Origin: PFJX01 sp044227325
GTDB lineage: Bacteria > Pseudomonadota > Gammaproteobacteria > Burkholderiales > Thiobacillaceae
Assembly (NCBI GenBank): GCA_044227325.1
Contig: JBGAFI010000004.1
Coordinates: 1-64,000, forward strand
Direction of reading: 5' to 3'
Length of the DNA: 64,000 nt
Translations under genes and position numbers: made by a program
Shown: piece after piece, positions 41,490 through 49,269 of the stretch
Layout: every line of letters begins with the position of its first letter
Numbering within the stretch: the first letter of the stretch is position 1
Notes under the pieces: model-generated
The model's database searches: none
What the model was told of the DNA's origin: nothing
Seen by the model: the letters and a program-made list of their open reading frames with translations, nothing else

Positions 41490-42788
41490 ATGCAAATCGA
41501 GTTGGCGGAAACCTACCGCGATACGGATTTGGGCAGTGAGGCGGAAACGCTGCTGCAGCCCTGCGTGCAATGCGGCCAATGCACCTTCATCTGCCCGACC
41601 TTTCGGCTGCTGGACGATGAATGGGACGGGCCGCGCGGACGCATTTACCTGATCAAGCAGATGCTCGAGGGCCGGGAGCCCAGCGCGGCATCGTTGCCGC
41701 CCGCCTACAACCTGAAAACCCTGGGGGAAAAGTCCCTGGGCGCCAACCTGCGCCAGCACCTCGACCGCTGCCTCACCTGCCGCTCGTGCGAAGCGGCCTG
41801 TCCGCAAGAAGTGCGTTATGGGCGCCTGCTCGACATCGGCCGGGAACTGGCCGAAAAGGCGGCGCAACGCCCCTTGCGGGAGATACTGTGGCGCCGGGCG
41901 CTGCGCGCCACGATTCCCCATCGGCGGCGCTTCACCCCCTTGCTGCGTATCGGCCAGGCCCTGCGCGGCTTCCTGCCCGCCGACCTGCGCGACAGGATTC
42001 CGGAACGACGGCGGGCGGGCCCCTGGCCCGACCGCCCGCATGCCCGCACCATGCTGATCTGGCAGGGGTGCGTGCAACCCGCCCTGGCGCCGGATATCAA
42101 TGCCGCCGCGGCGCGCGTCCTGGATCGCTTCGGCATCCGCCTGATTCCCGCCAGTGACGGCTGCTGCGGCGCCATGAGCCATCATATGGCCGCCACGGAA
42201 GAGGCGCGCGACTTCATGCGCGGGAACATCGATGCCATGTGGCCGCATATCGAGGCCGGCGCCGAGGCCATCGTGCTGACCGCCAGCGGCTGCGGCGCGC
42301 ATTTCCGCGATTACGGCCTTCTGCTGCGCGACGATCCGCTTTATCGCGACAAAGCGCGGCGGGTTTCGGAATTGACCAGGGACATCGCCGAGGTCGTCGC
42401 GGAAGAATGGCGCGATGCGCCGCTCCCGGCCGCATCCGGCACGCGGCCCGCGCGGCGCATCGCCTTCCAGTCCTCCTGCAGCCTGCAGCACAGCCAGAAG
42501 TTGAACGGCGTGGTCGAGAAGCTGCTGAAGCGCGCCGGATTCAAGCTGGTTCCGGTCACCTATCCGTTCATGTGCTGCGGTTCGGCGGGCAGCTATTCCA
42601 TCCTGCAACGAAAAATTTCCGAATCGCTCCGCGCGCTCAAGCTGGAAACCCTGCTGTCCTGCCATCCGCAAGCCATCGCGACCGCCAATATCGGTTGCCT
42701 GACGCACCTGGCGGCGGCCTCCCCGGTACCGGTCAACCATTGGATCGAGCTGCTGGACGAGACGTTTTCCAGCGCGGAGGCACGCTGA
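41490..42788 (+). CDS. glcF: Glycolate oxidase iron-sulfur subunit
   Basis: A 432-aa cytoplasmic or membrane-associated subunit that passes electrons from the GlcDE flavoproteins during oxidation of glycolate to glyoxylate. Two 4Fe-4S motifs are seen, CVQCGQCTFICP (25-36) and CLTCRSCEAACP. The two CCG domains follow: DGCCGAMSHH near 225 and MCCGSAGSY near 365. No glcD or glcE gene is in the window. In autotrophs glycolate arises from RuBisCO oxygenation. The 289-bp region upstream, after the LysR gene, shows no gene. Confidence 0.93.
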   Translation: MQIELAETYRDTDLGSEAETLLQPCVQCGQCTFICPTFRLLDDEWDGPRGRIYLIKQMLEGREPSAASLPPAYNLKTLGEKSLGANLRQHLDRCLTCRSCEAACPQEVRYGRLLDIGRELAEKAAQRPLREILWRRALRATIPHRRRFTPLLRIGQALRGFLPADLRDRIPERRRAGPWPDRPHARTMLIWQGCVQPALAPDINAAAARVLDRFGIRLIPASDGCCGAMSHHMAATEEARDFMRGNIDAMWPHIEAGAEAIVLTASGCGAHFRDYGLLLRDDPLYRDKARRVSELTRDIAEVVAEEWRDAPLPAASGTRPARRIAFQSSCSLQHSQKLNGVVEKLLKRAGFKLVPVTYPFMCCGSAGSYSILQRKISESLRALKLETLLSCHPQAIATANIGCLTHLAAASPVPVNHWIELLDETFSSAEAR

Positions 42789-42832
42789 CCCTGCCGGGAT
42801 GGGATCACCCCGCCGCCAGGATCACAGCGGGG

Positions 42833-43717
42833 TCAGATCAATTCGCCCCGCAGCGTGGCGATGACGCGCCCGCCCACGCTGACTTGGCGCGCCGCGCCGG
42901 CCGCGCGCGCGCGCAGCATGACCAGGGAAGGGCGGCGGACTTCGTGGCCTTGCTCGATCCGCAATGACAAATCGCCCGCGCCCGGCAAACCATGCTCCAG
43001 CAGATAGGCGCCGAGGAATGCCGCGCCGTTCCCCGTCGCCGGGTCTTCGCGCACGCCGTGCGCCTCGAAGAAGAAGCGGACGCACAAGTCGTTGCGCGGA
43101 TGGTGCGTCTCGCGGCAGAACAGGTAAAGGAGCGGCGGAAAGCCTTGCGCCATCAGGCCGGCGTATCTGTCGAGATCCAGCCTGCTGCGCCGCAAGGCGT
43201 CGAGGCCGCGCAGCGGCACGATCATGGCCGAGACACCGGCGCTGACTTTCTGGATGGGGCTTTCCACCGACAAATCCTCCGGCGCGATGCCCAGCGCATC
43301 GGCGATGGGCTCCCGGGCACAGGTCGCGCCCAGCGACGCCGGCGGCGCGAGAAACCAGGCCACCTCCTCCCCTGCCGCGGAAACCTCGAAAGTGACGGGG
43401 ATGCGCCCAACGGCGAGGTTCAGCCACACCGTTCCGGAAGCCGAGGGCAAAACGTGATGGCGCAGCACCCATGCGGTGCCCAGGATCGGATGCCCGGCGA
43501 AGGCGATCTCCCGCGCCGGCGTGAATATCCGCACCCGGTAGCCGCCGTCGGCTTCGGGCTCGGGCGCGACGAAAGTCGTTTCCGAGTAGTTGGTTTCCGC
43601 CGCGAGCTGTTGCATGGTCGCGTCGGACAGGGCATCCGCGCCGACCACGACGGCAAGCGGGTTCCCCGAGTAGGCGCGTTCCGCAAATACGTCGACGATG
43701 TAGAAACTGGAGGTCAT
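42833..43717 (-). CDS. PhzF-family isomerase/epimerase-like protein
   Basis: A 294-aa protein of the PhzF family, with the diaminopimelate-epimerase-like fold. It begins YIVDVFAERAYSGNPLAVV, has the catalytic glutamate region NYSETTFVAP, IFTPAREIAFAGHPILGTAW near 60-80 and REDPATGNGAAFLGAYL near the end. Family members isomerise diverse small acids, and this one's substrate is unknown. The frame stays open to 43906, but homologues begin at the methionine at 43717. It is convergent with glcF and divergent from the lipoprotein gene. Confidence 0.9.
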   Translation of the reverse strand: MTSSFYIVDVFAERAYSGNPLAVVVGADALSDATMQQLAAETNYSETTFVAPEPEADGGYRVRIFTPAREIAFAGHPILGTAWVLRHHVLPSASGTVWLNLAVGRIPVTFEVSAAGEEVAWFLAPPASLGATCAREPIADALGIAPEDLSVESPIQKVSAGVSAMIVPLRGLDALRRSRLDLDRYAGLMAQGFPPLLYLFCRETHHPRNDLCVRFFFEAHGVREDPATGNGAAFLGAYLLEHGLPGAGDLSLRIEQGHEVRRPSLVMLRARAAGAARQVSVGGRVIATLRGELI

Positions 43718-43933
43718 GGTTTCGCGTGTTCCGTGGCCGTGCTGGCGCGCTAGTGTAAAGCCAGGCGGCCCGCCTCCGGCGCGCTTCGTCGGGCGAACCG
43801 AGCGGCGAACGGGGCGGGCAAACGGATCAGGCGGGCGGCGGCCGCCTTCCACGCCGACGCCACCCTTTCCCCATATGGCACGGTAAACTTCGCCCAGTCC
43901 GTTCATTCAACCCGGAACCCTGGACGCGAAGCC

Positions 43934-44359
43934 ATGACCCGATCCCTATTCCGCCGCTTGCTCCTGCCGCTGGCCGTGCTGCCGCTGGCCGGTTGCCTGC
44001 AGGATTCCGCTTCCTACATTTTTCCCGAGAAGGATCACGCCATCACCCTGGTTCGCAACCAGACCTGGCCCTGGCAGGACACCATGGATGTGGAGGTGAT
44101 CGCCCTGCGCCTGCCGGAATGCGACAACGGCATCAGCGTGAAGCATGTCCCGCTCGCGACGCGGATCGAGCTGTTCAAGGGGCCGGACGACTACGCGGAG
44201 CCGATCTTCATCCTGAGCATGGACAAGCGCTTTTTCGCGGTCAGCACCCAGGCCTGCCAGGTGCAGGAATTCAAGGAAGCACCGCCGGACCCGGGTTTGA
44301 AGCTGGGTTTGTTCGCGGAAAAGGACGGCAAGTTCAGCTTCGTGCCGGAAGGGATCTGA
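43934..44359 (+). CDS. Small lipoprotein of unknown function
   Basis: A 141-aa predicted lipoprotein. The signal peptide ends in a lipobox, LPLAGC, with Cys21 as the lipidated residue. The mature part has no recognised domain. It contains two further cysteines (PECDNG and TQACQVQ) that could form a disulfide in the periplasm. It ends directly before ubiD, with the TGA abutting the TTG start codon, so the two are probably co-transcribed. Beyond envelope location nothing can be assigned. Confidence 0.75.
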   Translation: MTRSLFRRLLLPLAVLPLAGCLQDSASYIFPEKDHAITLVRNQTWPWQDTMDVEVIALRLPECDNGISVKHVPLATRIELFKGPDDYAEPIFILSMDKRFFAVSTQACQVQEFKEAPPDPGLKLGLFAEKDGKFSFVPEGI

Positions 44360-45835
44360 TTGTCCAATATGCGTTATGCCGACCTGCGCGATTTCATCGC
44401 CCAACTGGAAACCCGGGGCGAACTGAAGCGCATCGGCGCCGAGGTCGACCCCCATCTGGAAATGACCGAGATCGGCGACCGGGTGCTGCGCGCCGGCGGG
44501 CCCGCCCTGCTGTTCGAGAAGCCCAAGGGCGGCGGCATGCCCGTGCTCGCCAACCTGTTCGGCACGGTCAAGCGCGTCGCCCTGGGCATGGGCGAGGAGG
44601 ATCCGGCCAAGCTGCGCGAGATCGGCAAGCTGCTGGCCTACCTCAAGGAGCCGGAGCCGCCGCGCGGTCTCAAGGATGCCTGGGACAAGTGGCCGGTGCT
44701 GAAGCAGGTGCTCAACATGAGCCCGAAGGAAGTGCGCTCCCCGGCCTGCCAGGAGGTGGTGTGGGAGGGGAAGGACGTGGATCTGTCGCGCCTGCCCATC
44801 CAGACCTGCTGGCCCGGCGACGTGGGGCCGCTGCTCACCTGGGGCCTGGTCATCACGAAAGGCCCGCGGAAGCCGCGCCAGAACCTGGGCATCTACCGGC
44901 AACAAGTGATCGGGCCGAACAAACTGATCATGCGCTGGCTGGCCCATCGCGGCGGCGCCCTGGATTTCCGCGAGTTCCAGGCGGCGAATCCGGGCCAACC
45001 CTTCCCGGTGTGCGTCGCCATCGGCGCCGACCCGGCCACAATCCTGGGCGCGGTGACGCCGGTGCCGGACAGCCTTTCCGAATACCAGTTCGCCGGCCTG
45101 CTGCGCGGCGCGAAGACGGAAGTGGCGAAAGCCATCGGCTCCGACCTGCAAGTGCCCGCTTCCGCCGAGATTGTCCTGGAGGGCGTCATCCACCCCGGCG
45201 AAACCGCGCTCGAGGGGCCCTACGGCGATCACACCGGCTACTACAACGAGCAGGAAACCTTCCCCGTGTTCACGGTGGAGCGCATCACCCTGCGCCGCGA
45301 CGCGATCTACCACACCACCTACACCGGCAAGCCGCCGGACGAGCCGGCCATCCTTGGGCTGGCGCTGAACGAGGTGTTCGTGCCGCTGCTGCAGAAGCAG
45401 TTTCCCGAAATCGTCGATTTCTACCTGCCGCCGGAAGGCTGTTCCTACCGCATGGCGGTGGTGAGCATGAAGAAGCAGTACCCGGGCCACGCGAAGCGGG
45501 TGATGTTCGGCATCTGGAGCTTCCTGCGCCAGTTCATGTACACCAAGTTCATCATCGTCACCGACGACGACGTGGACGTGCGCGACTGGAAGGAAGTCAT
45601 GTGGGCGCTCACCACCCGCGTCGATCCGGCGCGCGACACGTTACTGGTGGAAAATACGCCCATCGACTATCTGGATTTCGCCAGCCCGGTGTCCGGCCTG
45701 GGATCCAAGATGGGCATCGACGCCACCAACAAGTGGCCGGGCGAGACCCAGCGGGAATGGGGCACGCCCATCCACATGTCGGATGAAGTGAAACGCCGCG
45801 TGGATGCCCTCTGGCCATCCCTCGGACTAGGTTGA
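44360..45835 (+). CDS. ubiD: 4-hydroxy-3-polyprenylbenzoate decarboxylase
   Basis: UbiD (491 aa) decarboxylates the prenylated ring in ubiquinone synthesis, using prenylated FMN made by UbiX. The N-terminus MRYADLRDFIAQLETRGELKRI and the blocks LLTWGLVITKGP, NLGIYRQQ, HRGGALDF and EVVLEG-like IVLEGVIHPGE are typical. The acidic/Arg catalytic network segment GPYGDHTGYYNEQE is intact. TTG at 44360 has GGAAGGGA about seven bases upstream and directly abuts the preceding stop; ATG at 44369 is an alternative start. It is followed after 6 bp by the cNMP/rhodanese gene. Confidence 0.95.
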   Translation: MSNMRYADLRDFIAQLETRGELKRIGAEVDPHLEMTEIGDRVLRAGGPALLFEKPKGGGMPVLANLFGTVKRVALGMGEEDPAKLREIGKLLAYLKEPEPPRGLKDAWDKWPVLKQVLNMSPKEVRSPACQEVVWEGKDVDLSRLPIQTCWPGDVGPLLTWGLVITKGPRKPRQNLGIYRQQVIGPNKLIMRWLAHRGGALDFREFQAANPGQPFPVCVAIGADPATILGAVTPVPDSLSEYQFAGLLRGAKTEVAKAIGSDLQVPASAEIVLEGVIHPGETALEGPYGDHTGYYNEQETFPVFTVERITLRRDAIYHTTYTGKPPDEPAILGLALNEVFVPLLQKQFPEIVDFYLPPEGCSYRMAVVSMKKQYPGHAKRVMFGIWSFLRQFMYTKFIIVTDDDVDVRDWKEVMWALTTRVDPARDTLLVENTPIDYLDFASPVSGLGSKMGIDATNKWPGETQREWGTPIHMSDEVKRRVDALWPSLGLG

Positions 45836-45841
45836 ACCGCC

Positions 45842-46873
45842 ATGGAATACGACTACCGACAATTCGTCCCCCTCAACAGCCTGTCCGCGGAAGCCTTCGA
45901 TCGCGCGGTCGGCCAATCCAGCCAGGTGCGCCTGCATCAGGGCGATACCCTGTTCAAACGCGGCGACGACGACGACCACAGCTATTACCTGCTGCGCGGC
46001 GAGCTGGGACTCAAGGCGGACGACGGTTCCGCCCCCCTGGTCATCCGTTCCGGCACGGATGCCTCGCGCCATCCTCTGGCCCGCCTCAAACCCCGTCTGT
46101 ATACCGGTCTGGCCCGCTCCGAATGCCTGGTGGCCCGCTTCTCCGATCTGGCCCTGGACGGCGTGGTGGCCCAGGATCAGGCCACTTCCTACGAAGTGAC
46201 GGAGTACGAGGGCGAGGATCCCACCTGGATGTTCGACCTGTTGCGCAACCCCGCTTTTTCCCAAGTGCCGCCGGCCAACCTGCACGAGCTTTTCAGCCGC
46301 TTCGAGCCTCTGCCGGTCGGCGCCGGCCAGGAGGTGATCCGCCAGGGCGACGCCGGGGATTACTACTACCTGATCCGGGAGGGCAGCGCCCAGGTCAGCC
46401 GCTCGGTCTCGGCGGACAAGAAGATCAACCTGGCCAAGCTGGACGCGGGCCAAGGCTTCGGCGAGGAGGCACTGATCTCCGGCGATCCGCGCAACGCCAG
46501 CGTCACCATGCTGAGCGACGGCCAGCTCATGCGCCTGGCCGCCGCCGACTTCCACGCCCAGTTGCGGGCGCCCCTGGTGCACGAGGTGGACGTGGCCGAG
46601 GCCGCCGCCCTGGTGCGGGAGAAGAACGCCCAACTCATCGATGTGCGCCTGGAGGATGAATTCAAGCAAGGCAGCCTGAAGGGCGCGGTCAACATCCCCC
46701 TCTATCTGCTGCGCCTGCGCGCCAACACCCTGGAGCGCACCCGGCCCTACATCCTGTTCTGCCAGACCGGCCGGCGCAGCGGCACCGCGGCTTTCCTGAT
46801 GGCCCAGCGGGGTTTCGAGTCCCGCGTGCTGCGCGGCGGGCTTTCCGCCCTACCCCGCACCCAGGGCAAATAA
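45842..46873 (+). CDS. Double cyclic-nucleotide-binding domain and rhodanese protein
   Basis: A 343-aa cytoplasmic protein. Two Crp-like beta-roll domains (about 20-110, degenerate, and 140-245, with FGEEALISGDPRNASVTM) precede a rhodanese domain (about 250-340). The rhodanese catalytic loop is FCQTGRRSG with Cys307, so sulfurtransferase or persulfide-sensing activity is possible. There is no DNA-binding domain. The family is widespread in betaproteobacteria without a firm function. It sits between ubiD and an unusual response regulator, with gaps of 6 and 7 bp, so these genes probably form one transcript. Confidence 0.88.
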   Translation: MEYDYRQFVPLNSLSAEAFDRAVGQSSQVRLHQGDTLFKRGDDDDHSYYLLRGELGLKADDGSAPLVIRSGTDASRHPLARLKPRLYTGLARSECLVARFSDLALDGVVAQDQATSYEVTEYEGEDPTWMFDLLRNPAFSQVPPANLHELFSRFEPLPVGAGQEVIRQGDAGDYYYLIREGSAQVSRSVSADKKINLAKLDAGQGFGEEALISGDPRNASVTMLSDGQLMRLAAADFHAQLRAPLVHEVDVAEAAALVREKNAQLIDVRLEDEFKQGSLKGAVNIPLYLLRLRANTLERTRPYILFCQTGRRSGTAAFLMAQRGFESRVLRGGLSALPRTQGK

Positions 46874-46880
46874 AGGCTCC

Positions 46881-47483
46881 ATGGAAGAATCCAGTCAGGT
46901 CCAGGACCAGTATTGCAGCACCCGGGAGGCAGCCAAGATGATGGGCGTCTCCCTGCGCACCGCCCAGTTGATGGTGGAGCAGGGCGTGCTGCAAGCCTGG
47001 AAAACCGCTGGCGGCCACCGCCGCATCCTCCTGGAATCCGTGCGCCGCTACCTGCGCGAGCGGGAACGGGGCGGCACGCTGCCGCGCGAGTCCAAGCTGT
47101 CCATCCTGGTGGTGGAGGACGACGCGATACTGCGCGAGGCCTACCGCCACGTCATCGCCCACTGGGAACTCCCGGTCTCGGTCCGGCTCGCGGAGAACGG
47201 TTTCGACGCCTTGGTCATGATCGGCCGGGAGATACCCGACCTCCTCATCAGCGACTTGGACATGCCCAAGCTGGACGGTTTCGAGATGCTGCGCAAACTG
47301 CGCGCGAACCAGGACTTGAAGGCCATGGACATCATCGTCGTCAGCGGCCTGGACCCGGCCGAGATCGCCAGACGCGGCGGCTTGCCCGCGGACTTGACGG
47401 TACTCGCCAAACCCGTGCCCTTCCATGAGCTGCGCGGCTACGTGCAGGCCCGACTGGCCGACCGGCGCCGCGGCAAGCACTGA
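46881..47483 (+). CDS. Response regulator with N-terminal excisionase-type HTH
   Basis: A 200-aa regulator with reversed domain order. A MerR/excisionase-like DNA-binding domain (about 10-60, STREAAKMMGVSLRTAQL and WKTAGGHRRI) comes first and a receiver domain (about 72-195) second. The receiver keeps the acidic pair in VVEDDAILREA, the phospho-site in ISDLDMPKLDG and the lysine in VLAKPVPF. Most response regulators carry the output domain at the C-terminus. The gene follows the cNMP/rhodanese gene and ends four bases from a convergent HD-GYP gene. The cognate kinase is not in the window. Confidence 0.87.
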   Translation: MEESSQVQDQYCSTREAAKMMGVSLRTAQLMVEQGVLQAWKTAGGHRRILLESVRRYLRERERGGTLPRESKLSILVVEDDAILREAYRHVIAHWELPVSVRLAENGFDALVMIGREIPDLLISDLDMPKLDGFEMLRKLRANQDLKAMDIIVVSGLDPAEIARRGGLPADLTVLAKPVPFHELRGYVQARLADRRRGKH

Positions 47484-47487
47484 GCCC

Positions 47488-48267
47488 TCAGGCGGCCGGT
47501 TCCATGCGGTCGGCGATGCTCGCGCCCAGGTTGATCTCCGCGCGCCGCTCCAGGATCGCGGCCTGATTGTCCAGGAAGGCTTCCACCATGCGCGGGTCGA
47601 AATGGCCGCCGCTGCCCGCGCGCACCATGCGCAGCGCCTCCACAACCGGCACGGCCTGGCGGAAACTCCGCTCCATGGTCAGGGCATCGAAGAAATCCAC
47701 CAGCGCGACGATGCGCCCGCACAGTGGGATATCCCGGCCCCAGACGCCCTGGGGATAGCCGAGCCCGTCGTAGCGCTCGTGGTGGAACAGCGCCACCTCC
47801 GCCGCCATGTCCAGCAGATCGATTCCGGAATGGCTGAGCAGACGCGCGCCGATCTCTGGATGGCGGCGCATGATGCGCCAGTCGCTTTCGTTCAGGCGGC
47901 CCGGCTTGCTGAGCACCCCGTCGGGCATGCCGATCTTGCCTATGTCGTGCAGCGGCGCGGCGCGGCGCAGGTCGCGGCAGTAGGACTCGGGCTGGCCGAT
48001 GGCCCGGGCCAGCAGCGCGGACAATTCGCCGATGCGCACCAGATGGGCGCTCGCCTCGCCGCAGCGGTATTCCGCCGCCAAGGCCAGACGCAGCAGGATT
48101 TTTTCCTGGGCCAGCGCCAGGTCGCTGTCGCCCCGCCGTTCCGGGAACGGGTTCCGGAAATTTCCGGCGCTGCGCGACAAGCGCGCGCCCACGGGCGCGC
48201 CGATGCCGACGGGATAATGGGCGACTACGTGGGCGACAACGCCGGTGTTCCGCATTCCGATATTCAT
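47488..48267 (-). CDS. HD-GYP domain phosphodiesterase
   Basis: A 259-aa protein whose C-terminal two thirds form an HD-GYP domain that hydrolyses c-di-GMP. The HD pair is in APLHDIGKIGMPD. The later metal ligands HP (RRHPEIGARLL) and HH (FHHERYDGLGYP) include the G-Y-P motif. The N-terminal 60 residues match no known domain. AGGAGA precedes the ATG at 48267. It is convergent with the HTH-REC gene. Together with the GGDEF-EAL and DgcZ proteins it makes three c-di-GMP enzymes in the window. Confidence 0.9.
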   Translation of the reverse strand: MNIGMRNTGVVAHVVAHYPVGIGAPVGARLSRSAGNFRNPFPERRGDSDLALAQEKILLRLALAAEYRCGEASAHLVRIGELSALLARAIGQPESYCRDLRRAAPLHDIGKIGMPDGVLSKPGRLNESDWRIMRRHPEIGARLLSHSGIDLLDMAAEVALFHHERYDGLGYPQGVWGRDIPLCGRIVALVDFFDALTMERSFRQAVPVVEALRMVRAGSGGHFDPRMVEAFLDNQAAILERRAEINLGASIADRMEPAA

Positions 48268-48609
48268 GATGTCTCCTGATTCAGGCCGCCTGGGCCGGTG
48301 TATTCTCGTCCACCCCACCCCTCGCGCCGCGGGGATAAGGCGGGATTTTCGTGAGCGAAGACCTGCCCGTGCCCTTCCATCCGAACCGGCCGTCACCGTT
48401 CACTTCCAGGAATCGCGCGAGTCGGCCGGACCGGCCCCCAACCAATTGCCCAAACACCGCCGCCATCGCGCGCTCCCCATTTTTTTGCCGGAACGTAAGT
48501 TATCACTTCTATCATATTTATCAATAGTACCGTTGTACACCCACCCCGGGCATGACACCGGGGCCAATAGTTGATTATAATTATCGGGTATTTATACAGG
48601 AGAGCAGCA
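48268..48609. other. 342-bp gap between HD-GYP and ankyrin genes
   Basis: No gene is seen. The right part (about 48490-48600) is AT-rich, includes ATTATAATTATCGGGTATTTATA and ends in AGGAGAGCAGCA before the ankyrin start. It likely carries that gene's promoter. The left part holds the leader of the HD-GYP gene. A CCCCGG/CCGGGG hairpin lies at 48544-48563 without a T tract. Confidence 0.5.
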
Positions 48610-49197
48610 ATGTCCATGGAACTCATCAGCGCCGCCCGGGAGGGCGACGCGCAAGCCCTGAGGGATCTTCTCGCCGCCGGCGCCACGCCGGATCCGGTCG
48701 ACGAATCCGGTGAAACGCCCTTGATGGCCGCCGCGAAGGGGGGACATCTGGACGTGGTCCAAGCCCTCATCGCCGCCGGCGCGAATGTCAACGCCACCGA
48801 CGCGAACGGCTGGACCGCCCTGTTCAAGGCGGCCTACAACCACGAACTGGACTGCGGCTACGCGCCGGTGGTCCAGGCTTTGGTGGATGCCGGGGCCGAT
48901 GTGAACGTCCGCATCTTCTACGGCCTGACCCCGCTGATGCTGGCGGCGGGCGCCGGCGAGGCCGCGGTGTGCGAGGTGCTGCTCAACGCGGGCGCCGATG
49001 TGAAGGCCGCCAACGACGGCGGCCGCACCGCCCTGGCCATGGCGAAGGAGCGTTTCTTCGTGGACGTGATCAACCTGCTCCACGAAGCCGAGGGTTACGT
49101 CATGGAAACGGAAGGGGGCGGCAGTTGCGCCAGCACCAAGAAAGGTCCGCCCAGCGAAGCCAAGGTGGTGAATTTCATGAAGCGTCCCATGCACTGA
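48610..49197 (+). CDS. Ankyrin-repeat protein
   Basis: A 195-aa soluble protein with about four ankyrin repeats. Examples are SGETPLMAAAKGGHLDVVQA, NGWTALFKAAYNHEL and GLTPLMLAAGAGEAAVCEV, and a shorter, weaker repeat follows. There is no signal peptide, so it is probably cytoplasmic and mediates protein contacts. It starts at the ATG at 48610 with AGGAGAG upstream, behind an AT-rich leader. The partner is unknown. It is convergent with the penicillin-binding-protein gene. Confidence 0.87.
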   Translation: MSMELISAAREGDAQALRDLLAAGATPDPVDESGETPLMAAAKGGHLDVVQALIAAGANVNATDANGWTALFKAAYNHELDCGYAPVVQALVDAGADVNVRIFYGLTPLMLAAGAGEAAVCEVLLNAGADVKAANDGGRTALAMAKERFFVDVINLLHEAEGYVMETEGGGSCASTKKGPPSEAKVVNFMKRPMH

Positions 49198-49221
49198 CCG
49201 GCAGCGCCGCTTACCCAATGT

Positions 49222-49245
49222 CCAGGGCCGCGCATGCGGCCCTGG
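49222..49245. terminator. Perfect hairpin between convergent ankyrin and PBP genes
   Basis: CCAGGGCCGC (49222-49231) and GCGGCCCTGG (49236-49245) form a perfect 10-bp stem with a four-base loop. It lies in the 72-bp gap between two converging genes and can act in both directions. No T tract follows on either strand. Confidence 0.5.
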
Positions 49246-49269
49246 CCGTTCATGGCGTCGGCACGCTGG

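Noticed and set aside
43718..43906. Upstream extension of the PhzF-family gene
   Set aside because: The added residues are Arg/Pro/Gly-rich and the conserved N-terminus begins at the methionine at 43717.
48544..48563. CCCCGG/CCGGGG hairpin as a terminator
   Set aside because: It lies in the leader region of the ankyrin gene with no T tract and no gene ending next to it. It is too weak to call.
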